Of a DNA stretch of 64,000 nt, positions 24,785 through 35,300 are shown piece after piece. A model generated the notes under the pieces. That model was not told the DNA's origin, did not search any database, and saw nothing but the letters and a program-made list of their open reading frames with translations. This DNA is from Aptenodytes patagonicus. Taxonomy: Eukaryota; Chordata; Aves; Sphenisciformes; Spheniscidae. The position numbers were made by a program, and so were the translations under genes. Each line of letters begins with the position of its first letter. The first letter of the stretch is position 1. The stretch covers positions 1,433,501-1,497,500 of the forward strand of contig NC_134962.1 in NCBI RefSeq assembly GCF_965638725.1, read 5' to 3'.

Positions 24785-26002
24785 GGAGTCACCGCATGGC
24801 TTCTCACGGCTGCAGCCAGAGCAGTCTCCTCGGAAGCAGGAGCACTTTCCCCTCTTCGCTTCCCATTCGGTGGACTTCGATCTTTTCAGCAGTGTTTTTC
24901 TTCTCCCCGTTCGGGGCCGTGTTCCTGTGTGTCAGACCAGCTATAAAGATTTCCCTGTGTGCAGAATAGAAGAGGAGGCAGTGGGTTCGTTTCTTTCTGT
25001 GCTCCTCTGAGGGTGCCTGGCTGTTTGCACCCAGCTGAAGTGGTCCTGCCTGGCACGAGGTGGCGGCGTGGGGCGCGGCGCTCCGAGAACGGCCTGGGTG
25101 CTGTGGGGTTTCCTCCTCTGCTTCTCCGGGGTGGCACCGCTTTTGCTGCTGGGGTTACACAAGCGGTCGGTGCTGAGGAGGGAGCTGGCTTCTTGCCGCT
25201 CCTGTGCTGGGGAGCTGCAGTAGCCTTACTGCAGGCGACAGCCGGAGTGGGCTCCCCATGTAGAGATGGTTTCTCTCTTGCTCTTTTTCCGAGCGAGGGG
25301 CTGAGCAGCGTGAAAGGCTAAAAAGCTCAACCCACGGGGTCTCCATGGGCAGACCCCCAGCAGCAGCTGAGATCAGCTTCCACATGGCTGTGCCCACTGG
25401 CTTTAAAGAGCACCACCAGCAAAGCCTTTAATGTGCATGAGAAGAGACATATATTGAATTCCTGGCCCCACCTTGCGCCCTCTCTCCCCTGCAGCCGTGT
25501 TGTTTTTCATTCCCCGGGGTGCACGCAAAGCCCCGCAGGCAGCGTGGCAAGGGCTGCCCGCTGGGCACCACACAGGGCTGGAGCAGGAGGGAGGGTGCTC
25601 GGTACCCACACGACCTGCCGGGCCCAGCATTGGCTCTCCAGGCACGGCAGAGCTGAGCCCAGCACCGAGCTGGGGCCCTTCTGGGGATGCACACAGGGGG
25701 CTCGCTCGGCTGTGGGATTTGCTTTGCAGAAGAGGTTTATAGAACACGTTTCCCTACCGTCAGTCCCGTTGCATGAGGCTGATGCGGCTCTGCCTGGCTG
25801 AACTCTGCCAAACAGCTCGGGGAGAATGGGTGAGATCTGTGTGGCTCAGGCTCCTGAGCTCTTTCTGGAATCCTCCTCCCTTCCCCACAGCTCCCCCCAG
25901 GTCAGTTAATTTTGGGGCTGCAGCTCGTCTGTCCTGTCAGGGGTTCATACTATGTTTTTCTTCTCATGGTTTGATTTCTTGGAAGGATGTTCATGAGATT
26001 GA

Positions 26003-26008
26003 AATAAA
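26003..26008 (+). terminator. PSMF1: Polyadenylation signal of PSMF1
   Basis: AATAAA about 1.2 kb past the stop codon, followed some 15-25 bases later by a GT-rich element (GTGTTGTGTTGGTG). This is the standard cleavage and polyadenylation arrangement. It implies a 3' untranslated region of about 1.24 kb with no intron seen in it. Other AATAAA hexamers near 26,338 and 26,425 lack as good a GT-rich follow-up. Confidence 0.75.
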
Positions 26009-26029
26009 AACCTGACAACAGTGTTGTGT

Positions 26030-28900
26030 TGGTGCTTGCTGGGGGTGCCCCCCCCTGCTCCCCTGCCCCAGCCGCAACCCCTTTCTCCCCGCCATGAGAA
26101 GGAAAGCCCCAAAGCTCTGCCCAGGCTGTGCCTGCCCTCCCCGAAGCGGAGGATTCACGCTGGGACGCCGCTTGGTACCTTCCCCTGAGCAGTACCACTT
26201 TTCTGAGACGATGTGACTGTATTAAGAAAATTAAGTGGAGAACAGCCCAGACTTGGCTCTGGCTGCGCTCCTTGTGGTAATTGGCCCTCCGGGGTATTGA
26301 ATGCCGTCGGTACGCTGCATGCAGCCGTCCTGGCATAAATAAAAAGGGGGAAGTGATCCCCCCATCTATCTCTTTTCCCCAAAGGCTTTTTCCTTTTAAA
26401 ACCCCTTTGCCTACAAACGCAGCTAATAAAGCTGAGTTACGGTGTGTGCAACCCTGGGCTGCGTGCAGGTGGGAGCGGGGAGGACCAGCTGTAGAAATTC
26501 AGCACTGGGGGCAGCTGGAGTATCCCCTGCATCTCCCCAGGGCTCGTGCGTGGACCCCTGTGTTTGCAAGAGCTGGTTTCGAGCCCAGACCTGGCTGCGT
26601 GTCCCTGGGGCTTTTGGTGGACAGTCCCACCTGCAGATCCATGGATGGGCAGTGGGTGATGCCTGTGACCAGAGCAGACGGCGGCTATTCTCGCAGCATG
26701 GGTGGGATGGAGAGCGAGACCCAGGGCTTGGTGAGACCCCTGTTCCTGCTTGTCCCCTCTGTCCCCTCCGGCTCCTGGGGCAGCCTGAGCCCATCCACAG
26801 CTTTGCCCCAGGAGAAGGGAGCCCCTGACCTTGCTGCGTGGGGTTGAGAGACGCAGGGTGCTTGGGGAGAGAAAACAGCTTTGGCCTTATCAGAGGGGCC
26901 CCTCTCTGCGGGAGGCGGTTGCTTTCTGTGCCTGAATTAATCATGTTCTGCAACCTTTCAGGGAGGGAGAGACGCAGCCGGCTTTGATGGGGCTAATTAA
27001 AGCGAGCCAGCGCCGGGAGAGGCTGCGGCAGGTTCTGATAAACAATCTTTTGTCTGCAGCACTCAGCCCCAGCGGGTTCACGGTGCTGTGCAGCTGGGGG
27101 AGCAGGTGGGAAAGGAAAGGGGTTTCAAAGAGGGCAAGTGCCCAGCATTGAGCCGTGCCCGCTGCAGGCCCGTCCCTGAGCCTCGGGGCTCCCGGGCCTG
27201 TGCCATCCGCTCTCCGGAGAGGATGGGTAAAAGGAGGCAAGGATCCTTTTCTCCGGGTCAGAGGACAGTGGGGACAGGAGACCATCCCTGCGGCTGGCTC
27301 AGCTCACACCGAAGGGCGGCTGCAGAGCTGCCCGGAGCGCGGCAGAGGTGGTTCCCAAGGATCAGTGATCCCAAGCCCGTTCCTCACTCCATCCGCAGGG
27401 CTGGCAGCCAGGCGCAAGCCCCTTTCCCTGAGCACGGTTTGGGGGGCCAGCCGTCCCTGCTGCAGGCTCTTACCGCACTGAGCACGGTGGCTGCAAGGGC
27501 TGGGTCTCCCGCCAGCAGGAGGGACGGTCCAGGTCCCCGGCCGCGTGTCCCCATCCCTGGCACGGCTGCTGCTAACCTAAGTGATGGAAAGCATTAACAT
27601 GCAAGGGAGCACATCAAGCCACGCACCTCAATTTTATGGTGAAGAGCGGCTGGGGCTGGCCTGTGCGGTCTTGGCACAGGCACAGCCCTCCCCCCTCCCG
27701 CAGCACCGGCGAGGCGCTTCCACGTCACGTTTGAAGAAAGATGCTGGATTATTGGTAATGGCTTGAGATCCCCGGAGAGTCCTTCAGGCCATCTGCCAGC
27801 CCGCCCAGCCCAGCAGCACCTGCCCTGCGCGCTCCCAAAGGCAGAGCCCCTGGTACTGCTAATTACCCCGCAGACGATGCTCCGTCCCTGGGATCCCGTG
27901 TGTCCCACGCACAGCGCGAGGGAGGAACTGGTGCGTATTGCACACACGGGAAAACAAAGCAGGCCCCGTTATATGGGACTGGGAACGGTGTGCTGGGACG
28001 TTCCCTCTTTGCTCACCCCTGGCACAAGGGGAGACACCCTCAAAGCCCCAGAGCTGGGGGTCCAGAGACCTCTGTGCTGAGCAGGGGGACGAGGACGCGC
28101 TGCCTGCCATGTTCCTGCCCTTGCACCATACTCCGTGGCCCGGTGTGGTGGCATTGCCGGGGGGGCAGCCAGCCTCGCGCCCTGCCCGGCGCCTCTTGCT
28201 GTGGCCACGCTGCCCATCCCTGTGGCATCTGGGTGACCTGCCAGGGATGCGGACAACGAGCCGTTGTCCCCGGCTTTACAGGAAGGCAGCGGGGTCGGGG
28301 CTGGTGTCTGCTGCCCTCGGTGCCCCCTTCAGCAGGGCCCTTCCCCTCGCTGCTGGGCATGGTGCCACCCGCTCCTCCCCAGTGCCCATCCTGCACCTCC
28401 CGCCTCCTCCGGCAAAACCGGCTTCTCCCACGGAAACTGGAGAGGATCCAGAAGTGGCACGTAGGGGTGAAACGCTCTCCCATCGGGCTGGTTTCGCTGC
28501 ACCTCCAGGGGACGGTGAAGCACCTTCGTCTGGGGTATCTCAAAGCTGCCTCCGACCCACCCACCAGCACCTAATTCCCGTGGGTGGGCGAAGCCCCCGG
28601 ACCCCCCTGCACTGAGGGGCTGGCGACCCTCATCCCACCCAGGCTGCACAGCATCAGCCCGTCTTTCCCAGCCAGATTTTTCTCACCACCCTGGAATATT
28701 TTTGATTGCTTCCTAAATACACCCCTGCACGTTAACCATCGCAGGTCAGCGCCTCAAGCTGGCTGCGCTGCTCTTCCCCAGCACCCGCCGGGAGTGATGA
28801 AGGGACTGCCAGGCCAATGCAGGGAGGAAGTGCGGGGCAGCCGGCTGCGGCGCGGGGCAGAGCGGCTCTGGGGCCATCGGCAGCTCTGTGTCCCCCCGCC
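26030..28900. other. Intergenic sequence between PSMF1 and TMEM74B
   Basis: No gene recognised. A segment near 26,930-27,060 holds TAATTAA and AACAATCTTTTGT, which resemble homeodomain and SOX-type binding sites and make it a weak enhancer candidate. The rest is GC-rich DNA with only shadow reading frames. Confidence 0.5.
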
Positions 28901-29295
28901 GCAGCCACCCGCCGCCTTAGCCCAGGGGGTCTCTGTACAAAATCACTTCCCGGTCCTGGAGCTCTTGATGGGGAGCTTCTTTAATGGCACTCCTTCCTCG
29001 ATGCACTTCGTTCACCTGAAATATATGTATCTCAATCGAGAGGCTTTCCCCCCAGTCCTGCAGATCCTCGAGGGACAGCCCAGCAACACGCTGACAAAGC
29101 AACGACAGCCCCTTCCTGTGGAGTCTCTTGAGCAGCCTCATGCCCTAATCCACAGGAGTATTTCTCACACCCAGATAAACCAGGTGCTCAGCAGATGGAA
29201 CCTCCAAACAGGCTCAGCCTTTCCACCTAGAAAGACCCCTTCTGTCTTATTTAAAGTGACAAAAATTGATGAGGATGATTTCTCCCTCTAATGGG

Positions 29296-29301
29296 TTTAT
29301 T
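29296..29301 (-). terminator. TMEM74B: Possible TMEM74B polyadenylation signal
   Basis: TTTATT on the plus strand reads AATAAA on the minus strand, about 1.57 kb past the TMEM74B stop codon. It is the best hexamer I saw in the expected direction. The downstream GT-rich element is weak, so the end of the transcript is tentative. Confidence 0.3.
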
Positions 29302-30304
29302 TTCTAATCCAGGCTCGCAGGGCCAGTGCTGAGAGTTGCGGGAGGGACTTCTGCCTTCCCCAGGGGAGTCTCCTTGCGAACACCCACGGCTCCCCCGGCA
29401 GACCCCACACGAGAGCCTTCCTCCCCTTCCTCCTGTGGCGTGCCCCCCCCGCCCCTGGGATCAGCCCCTCCGTGACAGCCGCGATGGGATTTGCTCCCCC
29501 TGCCCTGCTTGGGCCCTTCATTTGACCCTGCAGGCTCTGCTCCTGGCCGTTCGCCCCAGGGATGCGGGGAGAGGCAATGCCTGTTCGGGGGACAGCGGAG
29601 CACAGCCACCCATTTCGCCCCAAGCATGGTTTAATCCCAGAGAAAGGTGCCAGGGTGCCGGGGCTGCGGGCGTGAGGCCATTCGAGGTTGTTTCCCAGGA
29701 CCCCACAATAAATACAGAGCGTGGACAGGTGACACAGTGACAGGGAGAGGGAGAGATTTGTCTCCTCCTGGAAACATTTGAATCAAGTAATTTATGGGAT
29801 GGATTAAAACCTGGTGGCCGTTCATGGAAAACATCACCTTTTGTGGGTCTGCATTTTCCTATGGGATAATTATTTCCCTTTCTCAGCATCCTGCTCATAC
29901 CGATTTTTCTTTCCACAGAACGTTGTGCTTTAATGATGCTTCATGTTTAATTCCCGAGATTCACGCCACAGACAATGGGTCTTATGATCAGCACAAAGGC
30001 TCGCGCGCGGGCACCCCGGCGGGCAGAGCTGCCTGTCTAACACGGGAACAGAAGAACCACATTGTTTCGAGGTGCTGGGAATTGTCCTCTCTCCTCCAGA
30101 CAGAGCACCATGGGTTTTGAGGAGGCCGTTCCAGGGTTGCTGGTGGGAGCGGGATGCTCAGCACGGTGCGGGCGTGTGTCCCGGCCTTCATCCCGCTCTC
30201 TGGAGTGGGGCTGGGGGGGTGCAAGGGCTGGGGGGGTGGCAGCGGGCTGGACCCCACGCACACGGACAGTGGTCACGCTTGCTGTCTCCTTCTCTTCTCC
30301 CCAG

Positions 30305-30384
30305 AGTGGTGCAAGCGCCAGCTCTATGCCACAGAGTTTTACAAGAAACTATTGCTAAAAAAGGTCACTGATGGCAGAAAATGA
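30305..30384 (+). other. Exon-like orphan sequence (terminal coding exon?)
   Basis: A strong polypyrimidine tract and acceptor (TCTCCTTCTCTTCTCCCCAG) precede an open stretch of 25 codons ending in TGA at 30,382-30,384. The product ends with WCKRQLYATEFYKKLLLKKV and four more residues. It is Lys/Tyr-rich and unlike the Pro/Arg/Gly-rich shadow frames around it. I found no upstream partner exon with matching phase and recognise no family. It lies on the strand opposite TMEM74B, about 0.5 kb beyond its stop, so it overlaps the presumed 3' untranslated region. It could be a real last exon, a conserved element or chance. Confidence 0.25.
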
Positions 30385-30529
30385 GAAGCTCCATCCCAAA
30401 GAGGAGCAGCCAGCCCTAGGCCCTGGCTGCTGGGAAGGAGCTGGCTGCGGCTGCGGAGGGAGCTCGACCTCGCGTCCAGCCCAGGCTGCGACTGGCCATG
30501 GCATGGAAATCCCACGGGCGTCTCGAAGG

Positions 30530-30765
30530 TGCCGTTGCCCCGATGCTGGCGGGCAGGACGCCGTCCAGGAAGGTGCCGGGGAGGCGAGCGGGGCGTCTGA
30601 AGGCCACGCTGCCCTGGTGCCGGTGGTGGGGAACAGCCCAGGCAGGGGCCGTGCAGTCCAGCGGGGCATCCCAAAGCCGCATCGCTCCGGTGCTGCCGGA
30701 TAGGAGCCCCGTCCAAGAAGGGTCCGGGGAGGCGAGGAAGGTGGCCGAAGACTGCCGGGCAGGCA
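30530..30765. repeat. About 74-bp tandem repeat in the TMEM74B 3' region
   Basis: Related segments recur with a period near 74 bases; for example CCGGGGAGGCGAG appears at 30,576 and again at 30,724, with a diverged copy between. The copies are imperfect, so this is an old tandem duplication. Confidence 0.5.
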
Positions 30766-30868
30766 TGGGCGAAGCCTCACCGGACGGCATCGGTGTCGGG
30801 GGGCGGCGAGGGGAGCCCCGCTTCTGCGGGGTCCCCGGGGCAGCACGGGGTCCCCGGGGCATGAGGGG

Positions 30869-31354
30869 CTAGGAGCCCGGCCCCTCGGGGGCCTGGGGCG
30901 GGGGGCTGAGCTGGCTCTCCAGCAGCGCCCGCGTCCCCTCGGCCGACACCCTCCGCATCCGCAGGCGCACCGAGCCGTAGGTGCCACCGGTGCGGCGGGC
31001 GGCCCGGGCGCGGCGGCGGGCGGCGGCGGCGGCCAGCAGCAGGGCGGCGAGCAGCAGCCCGCCCAGGGCCAGCAGCGCCAGCCCGGCCACGGTGCAGCGG
31101 TCGAGGCGGGCGCGGAGCCGCGCCGCCCGCGCCTCCAGCCGCTCCATCTGCCGCGCCGGCACCGCCGGGTCGGGACGCGCCGCCCGCGGCACGGCCCCCG
31201 CCAGCACCACCAGCGCCGCGCCGCTCAGCGCGCAGCCCAGCGCCAGCGCCAGCCCCGGGCCCGCGCCGGGACCCGCCGGGCCGCCCCCGCCCGCCGCCGC
31301 CGCCGCCGCCGCCTCGCCCGGGCTCCGCAGCTCCGCCGCCCGCGGGGACGCCAT
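30869..31354 (-). CDS. TMEM74B: Transmembrane protein 74B
   Basis: A small two-pass membrane protein of the TMEM74 family; its paralogue TMEM74 has been linked to autophagy, and the role of TMEM74B is poorly known. The product is 161 residues from one uninterrupted coding segment. An Ala/Gly-rich N-terminus (1-33) is followed by a first membrane helix (about 34-55), an extramembrane loop with the family hallmark PARQMERLEARAARLRARLD (67-86), a second helix (about 87-112), a basic stretch, then TYGSVRLRMRRVSAEG (125-140), which closely matches the family's TYGS..LRMR signature. An acceptor (CGCGCAG) lies 15 bases before the ATG, so an upstream non-coding exon is likely. The N-terminal region is much shorter than in mammals (about 256 aa by recollection), and the coding sequence is extremely GC-rich. 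Identity is by hallmark matches. Confidence 0.93.
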   Translation of the reverse strand: MASPRAAELRSPGEAAAAAAAGGGGPAGPGAGPGLALALGCALSGAALVVLAGAVPRAARPDPAVPARQMERLEARAARLRARLDRCTVAGLALLALGGLLLAALLLAAAAARRRARAARRTGGTYGSVRLRMRRVSAEGTRALLESQLSPPPQAPEGPGS

Positions 31355-32260
31355 GGAGCTGCCGCCGGCCTGCGCGGCCAGAGGTGAGAGGCGGACCCGG
31401 GCAGGGATGCTCCCCCTCCCCGGACCGGGTCCCCGAACCGGGCTGTACCCCCTCGCCGGAGCCGACCCCCCGGGACCGGGATGCTCCCCCTCCCCGGAGC
31501 CGACCCCCTGGGCCTGGCTGTCCCCCCTCCCCGGAGCCGTGTCCCCGAACCGGGCTGTCCCCTCTCCCCGGAGCCGCTTCCCCGGACCGGGCTACCAACA
31601 CTACCCCCCAGGTCCCCGAACCGGGTTGCTCCTCCGCCCGGGATCCCGCTTACCCGAACCGGGTTGCCTCCCGAGTCCCCCCCACCGGGCTGCCCCCCCT
31701 CCCCGGAGCCGTGTCCCCGAACCGGGCTGCCCCCCGGACCCGGGTCGCCGCACCAGGCTGCTCCCCTTGCCTGGACCCGGCACCTGCCTCCCCGCCCCGG
31801 GTTCCCCGCCCCCCGGGTCTCCTCCTTCCCAAACCGGGCTCCCACCGCGCGACCCACCTCCCTGAACCGGGCTGACACCCCCCCCCGCCCCCCGCGGGGA
31901 CCCGTGTCCCTGTGACCCCGCCCGGCTCCGCTTCCCCCGCCCGGCTCTCCCCTCCGGTCCCCCGGAGGGCACCCAGCCTCCCCGGTCCCCGCACCCAGCC
32001 GCTCCCCGCCCGCTTCCCCCGCTCCCCGCACCGGGCTGGGGCCCCGGTCCCCACGCCGGGCTCCGCTCCCGCTTCTCCGGTCCCACCTCGATCTGCCCGC
32101 CCCGCCGGTGCCCGCACCGAGCTGCCCCCCTCCCGGTCCCCCGCGCCGGGCTGCCTACCCCCGCCGCGTCCCCGGCTCCCCCGGGCCGGTGCGGGTGCAG
32201 CCGCGGCGGCGGGCGGGGCGGGCGGTGGGTGCCCCGAGCTGCCGGCACCGCCGGTGCACA
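30900..32260 (-). promoter_or_regulatory. TMEM74B: CpG island covering TMEM74B coding region and promoter
   Basis: CpG-dense, GC-extreme sequence spans the whole coding segment and continues about 0.9 kb on its 5' side, interrupted by the 37-bp minisatellite. The minus-strand promoter and a non-coding first exon are expected in the right half (about 31,900-32,250), but I could not fix a start site or the donor that would pair with the acceptor 15 bases before the ATG. Confidence 0.6.
31405..32110. repeat. 37-bp GC-rich minisatellite 5' of TMEM74B
   Basis: Tandem units of about 37 bases built from CCCTCCCCGGAGCCG, TGTCCCCGAACCGGGCTG and variants. CCGGAGC recurs at about 31,455, 31,494, 31,531 and 31,568, then more irregularly. 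Copies become degenerate beyond about 31,870. On the minus strand the unit is rich in GGGG and CGGGG runs, with G-quadruplex potential. It probably lies in the TMEM74B 5' intron or promoter. Confidence 0.8.
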
Positions 32261-32280
32261 CGGCCGCCGCACGCACACGC

Positions 32281-32352
32281 ACAGACACGCACACACACAC
32301 ACACACGTACAGCGGGCTGCCCCGCGGGGCACACACACACATGCACACACGC
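32281..32352. repeat. (CA)n microsatellite, interrupted
   Basis: Two CA-repeat blocks (about 32,287-32,306 and 32,329-32,352) are separated by a short GC-rich spacer. Confidence 0.8.
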
Positions 32353-35300
32353 CCGGTTGCACACCGGCACCTTCTGTGCACGCCCCGCCTGCAAGAGGGG
32401 CCCCTCCGTGCACCCCCCGACTGCGCCGGGACCCTCTGTGGGCACCCCAGAGGGGGGCTGCGTGGGGAGGGGCACGGGTGGAGAGGACAGAGCGGCACCT
32501 TGGGGTTTGCCCAGGGGAGAGCGTGGGTCATGCCTGGGGGACGTGCCCGTGGGGTGCTGGCTGGGCACCCCACGATCAGCCGTCCCCATCAGGGGCCCAC
32601 GGCAGAGCTGGGCTGGGGGCAGTGGGACTGCACCCCGAGCCCCTGCAGCCCCCAGCCCTGAACGCAGCAGGGAGAGCTCCAGGCCGGCCGGCTACCCACC
32701 AAAACCCCCTCACGGGCCGAGCCTGCCCCCAAATCCCCAGGGAAACATTCAGGGCTTGACCTGGGTTTGGGCCAGGCACGAGATGCTCCAGCCTGGGACA
32801 GAAGAGCCTGTGCCGGTGCTCGCTGCCCAGAGCCATTCCCCCAGCCGGGCTGGCCCCCGCGGTCCCACCGCAGTCCTGCGGCACGGAGCCCACCGCCTTC
32901 ACCCCTGCCTCTCGCCGCGCTATTTATTCCATTTTTCACAGAGCACTTGTGTTAGTGCCCGTGCTCCGCTTCTCGCTGACCTGAAACTGGATCCGGGCCT
33001 GAGCCCCAGCAGTGACCTGCTGGCAGCAGCACGCTTTTAGCTCATTTGTTAATAAGACATGTGCTATTTCCATGTTTGGAGCCGTGCCTGGAGATGGGGT
33101 TGTGGATGTAAATCCTGAGCGATAGCGGGTGGGCTGCTGAAAGCTGCCGGGAAGATTTGTCCGTCACATTGCCATTCCCTTCGGCACATTCACATGCCTC
33201 CAGCGTCTTCACAACTTCACCCGTGATTGCGCTAGATGATGCGCCGATGCTGGTGCTGGGTGAGCTCGCAGCACCGGGGCTGCAGGGGTGCGTGGCCGGT
33301 GCCCTGAGCCCCCCGTGCCCTGCGCCCTTGTGTGTCCCCCCCCCAACAAGTCCTTCTGCAGCCGCACTCGGCTTCATGCGACCCACGGCGCTGGGGCATT
33401 TTCCTGCGTGGTGACAGCGGACAGGAGTCTCCTACCATCCGTTTCATGACACAGGCAGGGGCTTTCTCTGAAGTTTCTGTCAAATACAGCTAAAACTGAT
33501 CAAAAAGGTTCAGAGAGCTCAGGGGGGATGCACGCACAAATAAAGAGGTGCATTTGTATTTTCTGAGGGAGCCAGGCTGAGGGCTGGACAGGCTCAGCCC
33601 GCACCCATCCAGGCGCTGGTGCTGGCAGGGTCCCGGCAGGGCCAGCTTGGCTTGTGCCACTGCTGCTCGGCAGATTGCGTGACATTATCCTTCCTTGGAC
33701 GTCTCCCTCATTAAACTCTAAAGTTTCTGTTAAAACTTAACCTCTGGATAATTTTTAGCCATTTTCTCACATTTTTTTTAATTTTCCTCCAAGGTGCCCT
33801 GGGAAGGTTTTCTGTCTATTTTAATTATTTGTTTAGCTTGGCAAAAAGGGTTTGCAGGTTCCCCGCGTTCCCCGCTGCAATGTGCTCACATCACGGCTGA
33901 TGCCGACCGGCACCCTCATGGGTCGTGTGGCACTACCCAAAAAGTAGTGGCACTACCCGCAGCGCCTCCGGTCCCCAAGCTGCGGCAGGGCCGGGGGCTG
34001 CAGGGTGGGCTGGGGTCTCCCACCACCTTTTGCTGTGTCAGGGGCAGGCATACACATGATTTTATTATTTTTTAAGTTTGCAGTGGAGGTTGTGCATGCT
34101 GCGACCCACCCGCTCGCTGCTCCCGTCTCGTCTCATTGCGCTGTGTCGAAATGCAGAGTCTTCCCAGCACAGCGTCCCCGGGGACGCATCCAGAAGTGGG
34201 CCAAGAAAGAAGCAGAATTAAAAATAAATGTAAGTGCATCCTGACACGTTAACCACAATTAGAGAGGCTTTAGTACCAACCCACTCCGCGGGAAGGCAGA
34301 AGATGCTTGGAGACAAGTAGGTCACGGGACGCAGATTGTCCCGAATCAGCAGGAAAAGATGGATCTGGAGCAGGCAGGCACATCCCTGCGAACAGACAGG
34401 CAGGCAGGAGCAGGGCTGGGAGGAGAGCGCGCTAGTGCCGGGGACTGCTGCCTCTAGCATCGCCAAATTCCTTGGGAAAAACAGAAACGCCAACGGTCTG
34501 CTCCTGAGCAGAGCCGTGGTCAAGCCCTCTGTTTTGGGGCACCCAAACCCTGTGGCTGATGAGGCACCCAGGAGTCCCCAGGGTGCCGAGGCTGGGACCC
34601 CCACGAGGCTGGGGGTTTGGGGGGCAGAGGCAGAGCCACTCGTGCCGTGGCTCCCGCCTGCCTTCATACACGGACAGGGATGAGCCTGTGAGCACCGAGG
34701 CAGCTGGTGCGGCGGTTGGGTCCGTGCCGTGCTCTGCCGCGGGGTCAGGGTGCCGTGCCACCCGGGGGGCTGCTCCTGCACCCCAAACCCGCAGTCATGC
34801 TCGAGAGGACATCTGCAATGGATGAGATGGAGGGACGCGTCCTGCACGCGTCGCTGCTTTCGCTGTGCTGCCCCTGGGTCCCACTGCCTTTGCTGGATGG
34901 GAGCTGGGAGATGGCCTCGGGCCTTTGTAGGGCTGGAGGGTGTGGGGTGGGCAGCCCAAAAGCCTTCCCCAGCCCGATCCCAAGCTGGCTGAGCCTGGGG
35001 CTGGGGGCTGGCAAGGGCCACTCTGTTCCTGGGGTGCTGGCACCAAGGGAAGGGGAGGAGAGATGGAGACAGCCACGATTTATGCTGCCAGCGCAGGAGC
35101 AAAGAGAGGAGGGAGACAGCCAAGGTCAGAGACAGCACTGCCAAAATTCACAATGAATCTGCAGGAGTGCTGGAGGAGAGAGACCGAGGGCTTGGAAAGA
35201 AATGGAAAGAGGAGGGAGGGAGGGAGACAGAGCAGGGCAAGGGAGCGGGGGAACGGTGCTGCCGGGGACAGGGACATGCTGCTGCTTGGCCAAAACGATT

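Noticed and set aside
30981-31865. 294-codon plus-strand frame opposite TMEM74B
   Set aside because: It is the complementary shadow of the TMEM74B exon and the minisatellite.
30777-32573. Long minus-strand frames around TMEM74B (up to about 307 codons)
   Set aside because: They are in other frames across the GC-extreme exon and 37-bp array, rich in Gly/Arg/Pro, and lack the TMEM74B hallmarks carried by the 161-codon frame.
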